Shown here piece by piece: positions 36,842-45,481 of a stretch of 64,000 bases of DNA. The translations under genes were made by a program, and so were the position numbers. Numbering within the stretch: the first letter of the stretch is position 1; each line of letters opens with the position of its first letter. The notes beneath the pieces are model-generated. The model was not told the DNA's origin and did not search any database. It worked only from the letters and a program-made list of their open reading frames with translations. Location: positions 2,075,501 through 2,139,500 of the forward strand of contig CM069600.1 of the NCBI GenBank assembly GCA_035771175.1, in the 5' to 3' direction. Origin of the DNA: Paratinospora sagittata. Taxonomy: Eukaryota > Streptophyta > Magnoliopsida > Ranunculales > Menispermaceae.

Positions 36842-39800
36842 ATATTATTTTGTTTAAGAGGTGGGAGAGGACGTGGGATCATGTTTGACATGATGATTAT
36901 CAGTGTGTTGGCCTTTTGATTAGATGATTGTATGATGTGTGTTTCAAAGTTATACGTCTTTTTGGATCTTCCTTTTATACATATATATATACAATTCCTT
37001 TGTTTCTTTAACAAAAAAAAAAAATAAAAAGATGTGTAAGCAATTTGAACAAACCAGACAAGGTGGTGCCTTGGCAGTGACTTGAGGAGGGCTAGATGTG
37101 AGAAAAAAATTATTTATAAATCTTTTAGTGATATAATGAATATACATACAGTCATATACACAAGTTCTTGGACTTCTTTTGCTTTTTGAGCCTTAGAGGG
37201 TTTGACATGTATGAGGGGGTTCAAATCATACGATCTTTTTTTTGCCTATTGTATGATCTTGCTTGTAATAGAAGTGCTGTCTTGAATATGTTAAACTACT
37301 TCTTGTCCTCATCTTCTATTGCCGTTTTGGTGAGAAAGAAATTGGAGTGGAAGGATTTGAACTTTTTAATTTATATTGTTGTAGTTTGTCTTTCTTGTAC
37401 TTGAGGACCTCTGTTCCTCTTTTTATGCTGTTGTTTTAATTTAATGGCACCGTTTCTTTGTTATGTATACGGCTGACCCCATGTAGTTGGAAAAAAGGCT
37501 TAGTTGAGTTGAGTTTCTTTGTTATATGTGTGTGTGTGAGTGTGTGTTCTTAGACATAGTAGTTATTTAGCTCAAATATGAATTGTAGGCTTTGGATCCT
37601 TAATTGTATAAACTTCAACACCCTAATAGGTGAATAATCTTGTGGTGTCTTATGATGGATAAAAACAAATCTTTAGTATGAGGTCATGATAGAATACTAT
37701 GGTCTGGAGAGGGTTGGTTTTCTTTGACCCAAACATCCTGTCAGTAGGATTTTGAGTTCATCTCTAAATATTAACGAATACAACTAACAACTTTTGCTTG
37801 AAAAACTTTTTAAAATATTAGGGCTTGTTTGGTATTTAATTCAAAAATGGTTTTTAAAAACGGATTTCCTGTCAGTAGGATTTTGAGTGCATCTCTAAAT
37901 ATTAACGAATACAACTAACAACTTTTGCTTGAAAAACTTTCTAAAATATTAGGGCTTGTTTGGTATTCAATTCAAAAATGGTTTTTAAAAACGGGTTTCC
38001 TGTCAGTAGGATTTTGAGTGCATCTCTAAATATTAACGAATACAACTAACAACTTTTACTTGAAAAACTTTCAAAAATATTAGGGCCTGTTTGGTATTCA
38101 ATTCAAAAATGGTTTTTAAAAAAGTTGTTTTTAGAGTTTGTTTTTAAAAAACAAGGAAAACAACTTTTTATTGTATTCTTGTTTTCTACTTTTCTTCCCA
38201 AATTTTGAAGTTAAATAAAAACACAGTTTTTAAGTACTCTGAAAACACCCCAACCAAACAAGTTTTGGGGGAATCTTGGATTTAAAAACAGAAAACTGTT
38301 TTTAAATCCTATACCAAACGGGGCCTTATTATTATGTGGCTCAAATGCTAGTGCCCTAGTTTTCTTTTTGTAAACTTGTGATACAAGTCGTACATTAATC
38401 AATCATCTAGTCAATTAGATATAGTATTTATCAAATTGCAATGCACAGCATTATGCTGAAATTGAGCTAGTTCCTATTTCCTACACTACCTATTAGAATC
38501 TCAAGTATTTATGTTTTTACTACAGAAGCAAAAGCAAATGATGATGGGGATCGTTGCTGGTCTTTTCTTGAAAAGAGATATGCGTATTAATATGTCCACC
38601 ATGTTATTAACCAGTAATGTTCAGCTTTTACTGCAATGCTTCTTATCAAAATTTACTTTGTCAGAGCGCAGAACGGTGGAGACTTCTAACCGAAGAGACT
38701 GCTCTTCAGAATTTTGAGTCACATGCTTTCCGTGCCGCCTTTCAAATGGTACATATCTTGTTTCTTATCTAATATATTATTATTTTTATTGCCAATTTTA
38801 AGTTTGTACATGTTTTGTCAGCTTTATTGATAATGTGGTGACTTTTGATATTTATTGGATTTTACATTTTATACGTGGCAGAGATACTCAAATTGTTAAT
38901 ATAGTACATAGTTCTGTAATTTTGGGTGACATAGGAGTTGTCTATTAGAATTTATATCATTCCCGCCTTTACGTCTCAGATAGTGGTCATTGGGCATTCT
39001 TGGTGGTCTGGAATCATAACAGAGGTGGTTGGATGACTAAACCTAATTGCATAAGCTATCGGAAGTCTCTCCAAATTTCCTCACTTAAAAATTTATAGCT
39101 CAACTCAACTTAACCAAGCCTTTTCAGATCTACATTAGGTTCCAAGAAGACAAATGGGTGGGAACCAATAGCCTTGAAGGACTCTTTCCAAATATCTATA
39201 GACTGTCTGGCTTCAAGAACCAACATATTGCCTCTTTCTTCCCTGGGGGGGGGGGGGGGGACATTGTAACCTTAACCTAAGTAGGGACCTAACAGATGGG
39301 GAAATGGAGGAAATCTCTGCATTAACTGATTGCATTCAGGGCTTGTCTTTAGGAGGCAATGAAGATAGGTCTATATGGTCTGGGCACCCTTAGGGTGTGT
39401 TCACAGTTAAGTCCTTCTTTGATACCTTCATTCATTTGCACGACCCATGTGTCCTATTCCCAACCAATTTCATCTGGAAAGCTCATGTGCTGACTAAAGA
39501 TAAGGTCCTAGGATGGAATGCAACTCATGAAAAGCTCAATTGTGGTGACATACTTCAGAGGAGGCTTAAAAGTTCGGCTATCTCACCAAGCTGGTGCGAC
39601 CTTTGCAGGGAGGATGGAGCATCCAACAGACACATTTCCATGGAGTGTGGATTTGCTCAGGCGGAGTGGAGCAAATGGAGAACTTATTTATGATGGGACA
39701 CTCTTCCTAACCTGGAAAAGTGTTGGACTTTCCTGGAGAACTCAGAGATCCCCGGGCGATGAGGACTATGGTGTTGTGGTGCTAGCTGTTACTTGGTTTA

Positions 39801-42800
39801 TATGGAAAAGACGAAATAATAGGGCTTTTGAGGGGAGGGATGGGGATTGGGAGGTTGTTTGGGCTAACTTACATTTTTTTGCTTCTTTGTGGGTGAGTGT
39901 TTCTATGTTAGCTAAAGGGTATGGTTGGGTGATTGGCTTAAAGGGCGTTTTCCATTTTAGACTGTTTCTGAATCTTCCTGCTACCGTATTTCCAGTTCTT
40001 TTGCTAGTTTAATGTAATTCTTTCGTTTCTTGTCAAAAAAATAAAAATAAATGATGATACTTTATAACAGTTCATAGGAATATTAATCATAGGGTTTCCG
40101 TTGATCTATAAATATCTCAATTTAGCTAGTTCATTTTGTAGTCATTGATCATGACTTAATTATTTCTTTTGCAGGTTCTTTTTAAATATCATCCAGAGGT
40201 CCTACCTGGAAGTCCTTCAATAGGACGACAAGGCAAAGCTTTACGCCGCCAGATGCTAAGGAAGGCTATCCACGATCATCTGAATGTAGAAGAAAGTTCT
40301 GATTTCCCTTTGGCTACATCTCTGGAATATAATAAAATGAAGGAAAGTTCTTCAATCATGAAATCAGCAAAAACCGTAACAGGTGAAGAAACAGTCAAGG
40401 ATTTGTCTACAGGAGGTTTACTTGCCAACACTAAATTATTTAACTTGAGAACTTTTTCATTATGTTGTGAAATGGCTTCTATGCATAGTCTACAAATACC
40501 AGCAGCTGACCTGTATCTGTGATGGTTGTACTAAGGTCTAAAAATCGTCATGGAATGCTCTTCATCCCCTACCTTTATATGCAGAAATTGGTCCAATTAA
40601 CTGTGACCAGATTTTTCACTGTTAGCTTTCCCTTTAGTGAGTTATGCATATGCATGCCTTTATTGTTGGCTGACTGATTCAGTTGTACTTTGTTACAAGC
40701 AGACCTAGTCTCTACCCTTCTTTTTTTCCCCACATGCTATCATTCTTGTTTGTGCCCAAAAACTTCAGGTGGCTTATGGCTTGCATTACTTACTTTAAGA
40801 AAATGCTTTGCAGATGGGAAGATATGCTCAACTTCAGCCATGGAGACATCTTCTGATTGCTGTATCAGATCTGAAGTGAGAAAATGTCCGGACAGATTCT
40901 CACTTTTCAAAAAATTTTGTGAGTCTGGGCTTGGCCGTCTTGGACTAACAGCTGGTCAGGAGGTTGATTTTCTTCAATTATGGATTGAAACTGAACCTTT
41001 TGCTGTAAGTGTTTCTAAGAAACTAGTCCTTTGAACATTTTAATTTGCAAGTCTGCTTCATCCAAACAGCTCAATATAATTACAAAAAAAGAATACTATG
41101 CTTGCATTCTGGCCAAAGAACGGCAGATTGAAGATTTTTTCCTAATCTACCATAGTTAGGTAATTTGTTTTTTACCTTAACCTGATAAAAATTCCTGGGA
41201 AGCGGATCGTGAAGACTAGTGTTTTGAATCTGATTTTAGCTGTTTGACATAAGTGAAATCACTTGACAAATTTTGTCCTCTCATTCCACAATTGGGACTT
41301 TGGTAATTGTGTTACACTAAAGCAAGGATCTTAATACATCTAAAATGTCATAAAAGTGACCTAGCATAAAGCCTGCTGATGATCCACTTATCTAGGGAGC
41401 ATTTTCTAGAGTAGCAATATATTTCAGAACAAATATTCATCCTGCAAGTGGTACTTGTGTCATTGATCTTGTTGCCTATCTCAAAGCTGTCCAAAATCTC
41501 ATAATTGAGTACATCTCAAAATTATGTCAAACAAACAATTATTGCATGGCAAGGTGGCCTATGAATTCAGTCTACTACTCAAGTCATGATTTTTTTGCTC
41601 TAAAAGTTAAGACTTGTGCTTCAACAAGAAGGTTAACTCATGGGGATGAGCAGTCTCTTGGAATTCCTGCCATTCATATTATGTTCATTTCAGTGTTGTC
41701 AAGGACTCAAGGCCATTGCTTAGGTTATTTGCAACTAAATTGCCTAGGCCTATGAATTCAGTCTACTACTCAAGCCATGATTTTTTTGCTCTAAAGGTTA
41801 AGACTTGTGCTTCAACAAGAAGGTTAACTCATGGAGATGAGCAGTCTCTTGGAATTCCTGCCATTCATATTATGTTCATTTCAGTGTTGTCAAGGACTCA
41901 AGGCCATTGCTTAGGTTATTTGCAACCAAATTGCCTAGGCCATACTTAGTGAGAATCTTTGAAATTTGTTTAAAAGTTTAAGACGGTTAGTGTAAATATG
42001 TGATATAGCTTGGACATTGACACAACTTTTAATTCTGGTATTATATTTCCATTATGCAAAATATCTTTTTCTTTTCCATTTTATTTTTATTATATTATTG
42101 CAATATTTTCCCTTTTGTCATAAGTATTACATCAAACTTGCTTTTTAAAATCGTTGTACTTTCACTGTGTGCTAACTTGTAGTGTGTAAAATATAGTTAA
42201 TCTCTTCTAATACAAGATTTAACTCTTATATTGTGGAATATGTATGTAACTACTATATAAACAAGATTTGTATGTATAAAACTAATTAATTACTTATTCA
42301 CAAACCTCATGTGAGGCTAATAGTTTTCATTTCCCATCTCATGGAAAACCCTTTTCGCTCTACAAATGCCAACAAAAGGAATATCTTAAATGATGGCTTG
42401 CTTGTTAGGATCAAGGGAGCGGTCAAATGGCTTCGCTCCCTTGAATTCTATTTCTATAAAGAGCTACTCTAAATCCTTCTATTGGTAACTTTTTAGTTGA
42501 ACGGCTTTTAGTTTCACAAATCACTTTTCTCATTTATTTAGGGACTATCGATAAATATTATTTGCAACCAGTTTGCTATACGGGTTAGAGGACTTATTGG
42601 TCTCTTGCCACACTATTCTTGTACAATTGTACACTATTGCACTTATATTATATTAATCTCTAGTTTCGTTTCAAAAAAAAAATTAAATTATTTGCATGAC
42701 TTAAGGTCTCGCCTACGTGGCACCGATCGTTTAGGCATCACCTTGACAACAATGGTTCATTTAAGATATTTCAATGCATTGTGATCTGAGGATACACCTC

Positions 42801-45481
42801 TTATTGAATAAAGTAATGTCTTTGATACTACAGTCTGGGATGCTGCACTTGAGCTAATAGAAACTGATTGTTTTTTTTTTTTTTTGACATGAAAAACGAC
42901 ATTATATTAATAATAATAATAAGAAGAAAGGGTCACAAGTAAATTGATGGTATCTTTTGCTGTTCTATGGAATATTTGGTTGGAAGGAATAAAAGGATTT
43001 TCCATAACTTGTCAAAGGAAGCTACTCAGGTTTGGGATTCTTCTATGTATGTGGCAGCACAAGCTGGGTTAGTTGTTCAAAAGTGGGTGGAGGTTATAGT
43101 ACCTCAGATGGTTTAGGAATTGGGATGCTTTGGTGTTGGTCTTCTTCTTTTTCAGTTGCTTAGGAAGTCTATGTTCTATTAGTTGTCTCGACTCTTGAGC
43201 ATGTCTTGTGGTCTTTCTCTATACTGTTCTCTTGGCCTCTGGCTTTATTAATATATTTTTATTTTGTTTCTTCTCAAAAAAAAAAAAAAGGAAGAAAGGG
43301 TCACAAGTAAAGAGGCTTGGGGCTAGGAAGAGAAGAAGTCCTCCTGACAAAACTAGCCGCTTGAACATTTCAGAATTGATTCCTATCCTCTCATCCACAC
43401 ACCTGGACTATACCCTTTTACAAGTTCAGATATACTGATCCAAAAAGAAGCCAAAAAAATGGGAATTATTTCAAATCCCTTCCCTTTCCCCTCCTTTGAA
43501 GATCCTGCAATTCCTTTCCTTACTTCAAGCTTACATCAAGCAGAATTACTTGCCAATGCTCTTTTGCAAGTAAATCTATTGGAACCAAGCTTCTTGGTTG
43601 ATTTTCAGGTCCAATCACATGGGCCTGAAAACCAACTGAGCCTACTGGGGGCCTTTTTACAAATTCCTTTTTGGTTTTCTTGAAAGAAAAAGAGTAGATA
43701 AAATGACCTTGCTATTTTCTTAAAATGTGCCATGTTGGTACAAGGGGTATTTTCTTAAAAATGTGCAGGGTATTTTTGTCCCTTAACCTTTTCTCTTCTC
43801 CCAAAAGAGAAGGTGAAGGGGCAAAAACTCCTTGCTATTTTTCCCTAAATAACATCCATGACAACATGCAGATGCAATGGGTTTCTACTGGGTAGAGCAC
43901 AGTTGTCCATGCCTTTTTTTCTTTCAACCAATTAATTTGATCATGCCGCGCTTGGTTAGCGGACTTAATAGTTGGTTTTGGGTGATACTTTTTATCTCCC
44001 AACATTGCCAAATCAATTTGTATTTTGCCCCAAACCGTTCTAGCTCAACCCATTAGCACCTCATTGCAGTACCTGGACAATAGCATATAACTTGATATCA
44101 ACGCCTAATCTTATTGAACTTCTTTCTAAGGTAAGCTATGCATTAATCATCTTGATTCAACAATGCATCCTGGCCTATACATTATTCATCTATTTGAACT
44201 TAGAAAGCCTTCTCATATTTGTAATTTTGTTACTAGAGATAATGAATTTGAGGGTTTGACTATTTAACCTATAACAAATGATAGGAAGATAACGAACAAA
44301 TACGGTATAATCAAATTCTAACTTTGCATATGAAACCAAAATACAACGAGTAAGTGTGAAGTATGCGCAAAGAACTAAACCAACAAAGGTTTAGTATTGT
44401 AAGTTTGTAACCATTTAGGTGAAATACTAGGGTTTTAGTTGAAAGGGTGGGCCTTGGCGTAATAGTTGAGGTTGCTCTATTGTGAATTGTTGGTCACGTA
44501 TTTGGTTCAAATATTAGAATGACCTCTCTAATTTGGAGGTAAGGCTATGTATATCATTCCTTCTCCAGCCCCCTCAATGGAGCGAGCCTCATGTACTAGG
44601 TGTGCCCTGTTTACTAGAGTTTTTAAGCTCAATCGCGACTTTCTTCTCCTCTACACTTGGTATTTTTAGTGTTGGGGGGACGTCCGAAGTCTGCTTTGCT
44701 AAAATGTTAATTCTATATAGAGAAGAATGTCAGACGTGGACAAACCTAGCAAGGAGTTTTTAGATGTTTATCAGAATTTCGTGGATGAAAGAAAGGAGAA
44801 TAAATGATTAAATTTTTGAAGTTTTGTTGCTTGACCAAATTTTAACATATGAAAATATGATGGTAGGTGCAGAAGATGCCAGTTGTTGTCTCCTCCAGAT
44901 CATAATTCCTTTCTTGTTTTCCCTAGTGCTCAATTGAATAGTAGTTTAAAACAGACTGGAAATGTATTTATTTTGCTAATATTTGGGTAGAAAGGAACAG
45001 TAGAATCTTTAATGACTGCTTTAATGATAGCAGTAGGCTGTGGGAGCAGGCCCGTTTTGTTTGTAACTTGGGTCAATTCATGTAAGTTGTCTTTAGGCTA
45101 CAGTTTTGGGGATTGGATGTTCAACTGGAACGCCATCCTAGAATCTTTGTAACATCCAAACGGGACATCTCGTCCCTTTGGCTTTTAACATTATATATAT
45201 AAATAGTATGTTTCTTGTCAAAAGAAAAGAAAATATGATGGTAGACTTCCCTTGAGTGTATTCAAATATTCTTACTATACTGTTTATTTGTCATGCAGGA
45301 CTTTATTGGACCATTCTGGTCTCTAAGGGCTGCTTTGGGGCCTGTAGTGGAAATGTTGCTTCTGCTTGATAGGTTGTTGTTCCTGCAAGAGCAATGCAGT
45401 TTAGTTGAAGCAGTGATGTTGCCTATATTCAATCCTACATTATCACCAAGAAATGTGACCATACTTGCTAGGAAGATTTGA
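6309..45481 (+). CDS. METTL25: METTL25-like putative methyltransferase, 12 exons over 39 kb
   Basis: Exons, placed by splice consensus and phase: 6309-6437, 7147-7242, 21148-21231, 21910-21984, 31731-31811, 34125-34264, 34656-34919, 36258-36432, 38665-38748, 40175-40382 (or 40415), 40814-41004, 45299-45481. Phases join without a break and the CDS is 1710 nt, 569 residues (580 with the alternative exon-10 donor). The N-terminus ([19 protein letters not shown], then DRLWE) matches the METTL25/RRNAD1 family. The SAM-binding motif I DVGAGQG falls at residues 150-156 across the exon 5/6 junction, followed by GLHACGDLS (exon 7), [13 protein letters not shown] and CGFPMS (exon 8), [12 protein letters not shown] (exon 10), and an [14 protein letters not shown]-terminus. 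Mammalian relatives are predicted SAM-dependent methyltransferases; the plant substrate is not established to my knowledge. Family assignment is secure, activity inferred. Introns 2 (13.9 kb) and 4 (9.7 kb) are filled with transposons, yet no coding exon appears hit. Confidence 0.88.
6420..7097 (+). repeat. Seven-copy tandem repeat containing copies of the exon-1 splice donor
   Basis: Intron 1 is almost wholly a degenerate tandem array with units of about 85-110 bp, starting near 6424, 6526, 6612, 6720, 6820, 6913 and 7015. Each unit has TTCTACAAGGTGATTTCTAC or a variant, then CATCTTC, then TTGTTATTCCA, then CGCCAAATCCTGATTT, then CGACGATTTTT and an AT-rich spacer. The array begins in exon 1: the last 18 or so coding bases (GTCGTTAATTTCTACAAG) plus the GT donor are repeated in several units. 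Reading past the true donor meets a stop at 6492-6494 in the first unit. Confidence 0.85.
7320..7690 (-). repeat. Copia 3' LTR
   Basis: 371 bp, 5'-TG...CA-3' ends, the 3' LTR of the minus-strand element. It contains repeated short motifs of the form CTGAAAATCAGCA. It carries about 10 bp (around AAATTAATGT) absent from the other LTR. Confidence 0.92.
7703..12252 (-). pseudogene. Copia gag-pol polyprotein with one late frameshift
   Basis: An open frame of 1463 codons runs from ATG at 12252. In order it carries: a UBN2-type gag region; a CCHC zinc knuckle ([14 protein letters not shown]) near residue 274; the protease motif [10 protein letters not shown] near residue 375; a GAG-pre-integrase segment with HYRLGHP; an integrase core including [14 protein letters not shown]; a reverse transcriptase with the YVDDIILTG active-site box; and an RNase H segment with VDADWAGS and SSAESE. 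Near 7933-7937 one base appears to be missing: the frame drifts and ends at 7861, while the neighbouring frame continues with Copia-like sequence to a stop at 7703. Everything else is open. The element is probably recently active but now defective in its RNase H tail, unless the missing base is a sequencing error. In plants such proteins act in cytoplasmic virus-like particles. Confidence 0.9.
12288..12648 (-). repeat. Copia 5' LTR
   Basis: 361 bp, the 5' LTR of the minus-strand element, directly next to the tRNA primer-binding site at about 12276-12287. It would hold the element's promoter, firing away from the host gene's direction. Confidence 0.92.
13022..13661 (-). repeat. Gypsy 3' LTR interrupted by a SINE
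   Basis: Matches the right LTR across about 430 bp once the 13096-13290 SINE and its target duplication are removed. Starts TGATATGAACTGG and ends GGTTTATCA. Confidence 0.88.
13096..13290 (-). mobile_element. tRNA-derived SINE with 16-bp target duplication
   Basis: The insert is bounded by the 16-bp direct repeat ATAGTGCTATGATTTT (13080-13095 and 13291-13306). On the minus strand its 5' end resembles a tRNA: an A-box-like TTGGTAGAGAAGTGG, then a B-box-like GGTTCAACTC. The body includes GATTAATGGGTC and the 3' end reads ACTAACTACTAACATTG, then a short TTCTCC-A-rich tail. A relative lies at 50550-50757. It is a non-autonomous retroposon moved by LINE machinery; it is not a functional tRNA gene. 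Confidence 0.88.
13800..15115 (-). pseudogene. Gypsy integrase and chromodomain-like tail, broken
   Basis: Minus-strand fragments give the integrase in pieces: a zinc-finger end ([12 protein letters not shown]) and core ([10 protein letters not shown], 14598-14867), the second core half with [20 protein letters not shown] (14363-14593), then linker pieces at 14135-14320 ([15 protein letters not shown]) and 13928-14122 ([25 protein letters not shown]). Beyond these the translation resembles a chromodomain C-terminus ending in a LEDKVKL-like phrase, as in plant chromoviruses. Frameshifts and stops separate every piece. The part nearest 15115 is the linker preceding integrase. Confidence 0.85.
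15120..17186. other. About 2-kb foreign AT-rich segment inside the Gypsy element
   Basis: Gypsy coding similarity stops at about 15115 and resumes at about 17190, with the RNase H middle missing. The inserted DNA contains three diverged copies of a block of about 150 bp (around 15880-16290, each with CAACTTTAATTATATTATTG, then a GTCATAGTGGTCACTT-like motif), a GC-rich foldback (16498-16655), a T-rich tract, and an end resembling a hAT terminus (CCCGACCCGATTTCACCCCTA at 17166-17186). Probably more than one insertion combined with a deletion; exact ends are unresolved. Confidence 0.6.
16498..16655. repeat. GC-rich foldback (inverted repeat) with 50-bp arms
   Basis: Arms 16498-16546 and 16606-16655 are near-perfect reverse complements: GGAGGGGAGGGGGTTTTATA pairs with TATAAAATCCCCTCCCCTCC, and TTCACCCCCTCC pairs with GGAGGGGGTGAG-type sequence. 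The 59-bp loop holds a second, smaller hairpin (GGGAGGGG/CCCCTCCC near 16569-16592). The G-runs could also form quadruplexes. No known element is recognised; it resembles a foldback or MITE terminus. Confidence 0.75.
17190..18830 (-). pseudogene. Gypsy protease, reverse transcriptase and RNase H start, broken
   Basis: On the minus strand, 18568-18822 holds the protease motif [13 protein letters not shown]. 17691-18113 holds RT blocks [32 protein letters not shown] and [21 protein letters not shown] frameshift then precedes the active-site box FFDDIL (about 17706). 17266-17598 holds the thumb/connection block ([21 protein letters not shown]), and the RNase H start reaches [14 protein letters not shown] before breaking at about 17190. 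Several stops and shifts make it inactive. Confidence 0.87.
18880..19975 (-). pseudogene. Gypsy gag region, broken
   Basis: Minus-strand translation gives a retrotrans_gag fragment ([26 protein letters not shown], 19158-19367) and a zinc-knuckle-like end with [18 protein letters not shown] (18901-19086), the usual arrangement just before protease. Between them and the LTR the frame is shifted several times. Confidence 0.75.
19977..20405 (-). repeat. Gypsy 5' LTR
   Basis: About 429 bp, aligning with the left LTR without its SINE. It follows the primer-binding site on the minus strand. Point differences from the left LTR are spread throughout, showing considerable age. From 20411 to 21147 I see no further feature before exon 3 of the host gene. 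Confidence 0.87.
22258..22511 (+). repeat. Direct repeat copy A flanking the LINE (partner 31164-31438)
   Basis: Aligns with 31164-31438: shared phrases include ACCCTATTACAAATT, GTGAAGAATT, AATCATAATCCTAAAAC and TAATTAGAATTTTA. Both copies are preceded by GA-rich sequence. The pair flanks the L1 LINE and the hAT element, so they may be remnants of LTRs or of a repeat split by later insertions. Confidence 0.6.
23131..25735 (+). pseudogene. LINE ORF1, gag-like protein with DUF4283 domain, broken
   Basis: Begins [19 protein letters not shown] and is interrupted by a stop at 23506-23508. It continues in the same frame from 23515 with a DUF4283-type region (residues such as [28 protein letters not shown]), found in plant L1 ORF1 proteins, where it is thought to bind nucleic acid. 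Further stops at 24352 and 24721 and a frame change near 24900 follow; the final open stretch ends KHKLIK at 25735. The middle is low in conserved features and rich in Ser/Asp. No intact protein is possible. Confidence 0.8.
25732..29411 (+). pseudogene. LINE ORF2, endonuclease-reverse transcriptase, broken
   Basis: Starts [11 protein letters not shown] with VVLQETK (apurinic endonuclease signature) but stops after about 42 codons. Endonuclease remnants continue in other frames to 26330 (SDHRPVLFD at about 26400 is the catalytic-histidine region). RT blocks follow: [19 protein letters not shown] (27080-27140), [14 protein letters not shown] (27460-27500), [13 protein letters not shown] (27640-27680). 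The active-site box reads QNADDTLF, where family members usually have F or Y before ADD. After this come [10 protein letters not shown] and a zf-RVT finger ([18 protein letters not shown], 29025-29080). At least three frame changes and several stops occur. The ATG overlaps the ORF1 stop as ATGA. Confidence 0.87.
29685..30497. mobile_element. Non-autonomous hAT transposon, 813 bp
   Basis: Ends are inverted: TAGGGGTGGCAAT at the left and ATTGTCACCCCTA at the right. The flanks carry the exact 8-bp target duplication GTTTTCTC (29677-29684 and 30498-30505), diagnostic of hAT elements. The subterminal regions repeat CGACACG and AACACGA-like motifs typical of hAT transposase binding. No transposase is encoded. 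Confidence 0.92.
31164..31438 (+). repeat. Direct repeat copy B flanking the LINE
   Basis: Partner of 22258-22511, same orientation, with small indels. Ends just before exon 5 sequence at 31731 with no further recognisable content between. Confidence 0.6.
32080..32240 (+). mobile_element. RTE-type LINE fragment
   Basis: Translation from 32080 gives [20 protein letters not shown], which resembles the end of the endonuclease domain of plant RTE-clade LINEs (the usual phrase has CK-CKVIPGES-T-QHR). Only this short piece is present in intron 5; no RT domain follows. Confidence 0.65.
32410..32790. mobile_element. MITE, Tourist/Harbinger-like ends
   Basis: Starts GGCCTTGTTTGGTAA and ends with the near complement GTGCCAAACAGGGCC; direct AAT trinucleotides flank it. 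The interior is rich in AGCTTTTAGCTTTT-type sequence and has no coding potential. Class inferred from termini; the 3-bp flank is weak evidence alone. Confidence 0.6.
33708..33775 (-). repeat. RTE-LINE 3' tail fragment
   Basis: AACTCAACTCAACTCAACAAG followed by CCTTGTCCCAACTATATGG is the reverse complement of the conserved 3' end of plant RTE LINEs (AGTTGGGACAAGGCTT-GTTGAGTTGAG). Confidence 0.55.
35780..35870 (-). repeat. RTE-LINE 3' tail fragment
   Basis: The reverse strand reads CTTAGCCCTTGATAGAGCAA, then AGTAGATTCATGTAGTCGAC, matching the C-terminal coding region and tail of RTE LINEs seen again at 61540-62035. Lies in intron 7 of the METTL25-like gene. Confidence 0.55.
36810..36839. repeat. 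(ATT)n microsatellite
   Basis: About ten ATT units in intron 8. Confidence 0.9.
37465..37520 (+). repeat. RTE-LINE 3' tail fragment
   Basis: GGCTGACCCCATGTAGTTGG, a short A-run, then GGCTTAGTTGAGTTGAG: the standard plant RTE 3' terminus, sense to the host gene, in intron 8. Confidence 0.55.
37737..38129. repeat. 131-bp tandem triplication including a MITE 5' end
   Basis: Units start CCTGTCAGTAGGATTTTGAG at 37737, 37868 and 37999. Each holds flanking DNA (ATTAACGAATACAACTAACA) plus the first 45 or so bases of a Tourist MITE (GGGCTTGTTTGGTATT). The third unit runs into the complete MITE. The copies are about 95% identical, so the triplication followed the MITE insertion. Confidence 0.9.
38083..38325. 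mobile_element. Tourist-type MITE (PIF/Harbinger), 243 bp
   Basis: Ends GGGCCTGTTTGGTATTC and ATACCAAACGGGGCC are inverted, with the 3-bp target TTA on both sides (38080-38082 and 38326-38328). The interior is A/T-rich with GTTTTTAAAA motifs. Non-coding. Confidence 0.88.
39110..40050 (+). mobile_element. 5'-truncated L1 LINE in intron 9
   Basis: Translation in shifting frames gives an RF-EDKW-like start, then zf-RVT sequence ([38 protein letters not shown]) and a C-terminal [14 protein letters not shown] block, followed by TTTCTTGTC and an A-rich tail near 40034. It is the last kilobase of an ORF2, frameshifted near 39690. A run of 16 or more G at about 39246 lies inside. Confidence 0.85.
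41557..41938. repeat. 191-bp tandem duplication in intron 11
   Basis: Two units (41557-41747 and 41748-41938), each starting GCCTATGAATTCAGTCTAC, differ at only about four positions. Very recent. The short ORFs in both copies are by-products, not genes. Confidence 0.92.
42944..43290 (+). mobile_element. 5'-truncated L1 LINE with 21-bp target duplication
   Basis: Exact direct repeats of GAAGAAAGGGTCACAAGTAA plus A at 42923-42943 and 43291-43311 bound a fragment encoding [20 protein letters not shown] (LINE ORF2 C-terminus) and ending in an A-tail. Intron 11, sense orientation. A poly-T with a reversed LINE tail (about 42868-42905) lies just upstream. Confidence 0.92.
44445..44625 (+). mobile_element. 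Au-like SINE
   Basis: GGGTGGGCCTTGGCGTAATA, then GGTTCAAAT, then GACCTCTCTAATTTGGAGG and TAAGGCTATGTATATCATTC followed by CCCCCTCAATGGAGCGAGCC, closely follow the order of the widespread plant Au SINE, with tRNA-like A and B boxes at the front. Diverged; no target duplication was fixed. Intron 11. Confidence 0.75.
44867..45228 (+). mobile_element. 5'-truncated L1 LINE with 16-bp target duplication
   Basis: GAAAATATGATGGTAG at 44851-44866 and 45229-45244 flanks a fragment encoding [15 protein letters not shown], ending GTTTCTTGTCAAAAGAAAA. Its right edge is only 55 bp from the splice acceptor of the last METTL25-like exon, so the acceptor and its pyrimidine tract survived narrowly. Confidence 0.92.

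Noticed and set aside
43459..43683. ORF of 74 codons starting [10 protein letters not shown]
   Set aside because: No family recognised, lies inside intron 11 amid repeats, no promoter or splice evidence.
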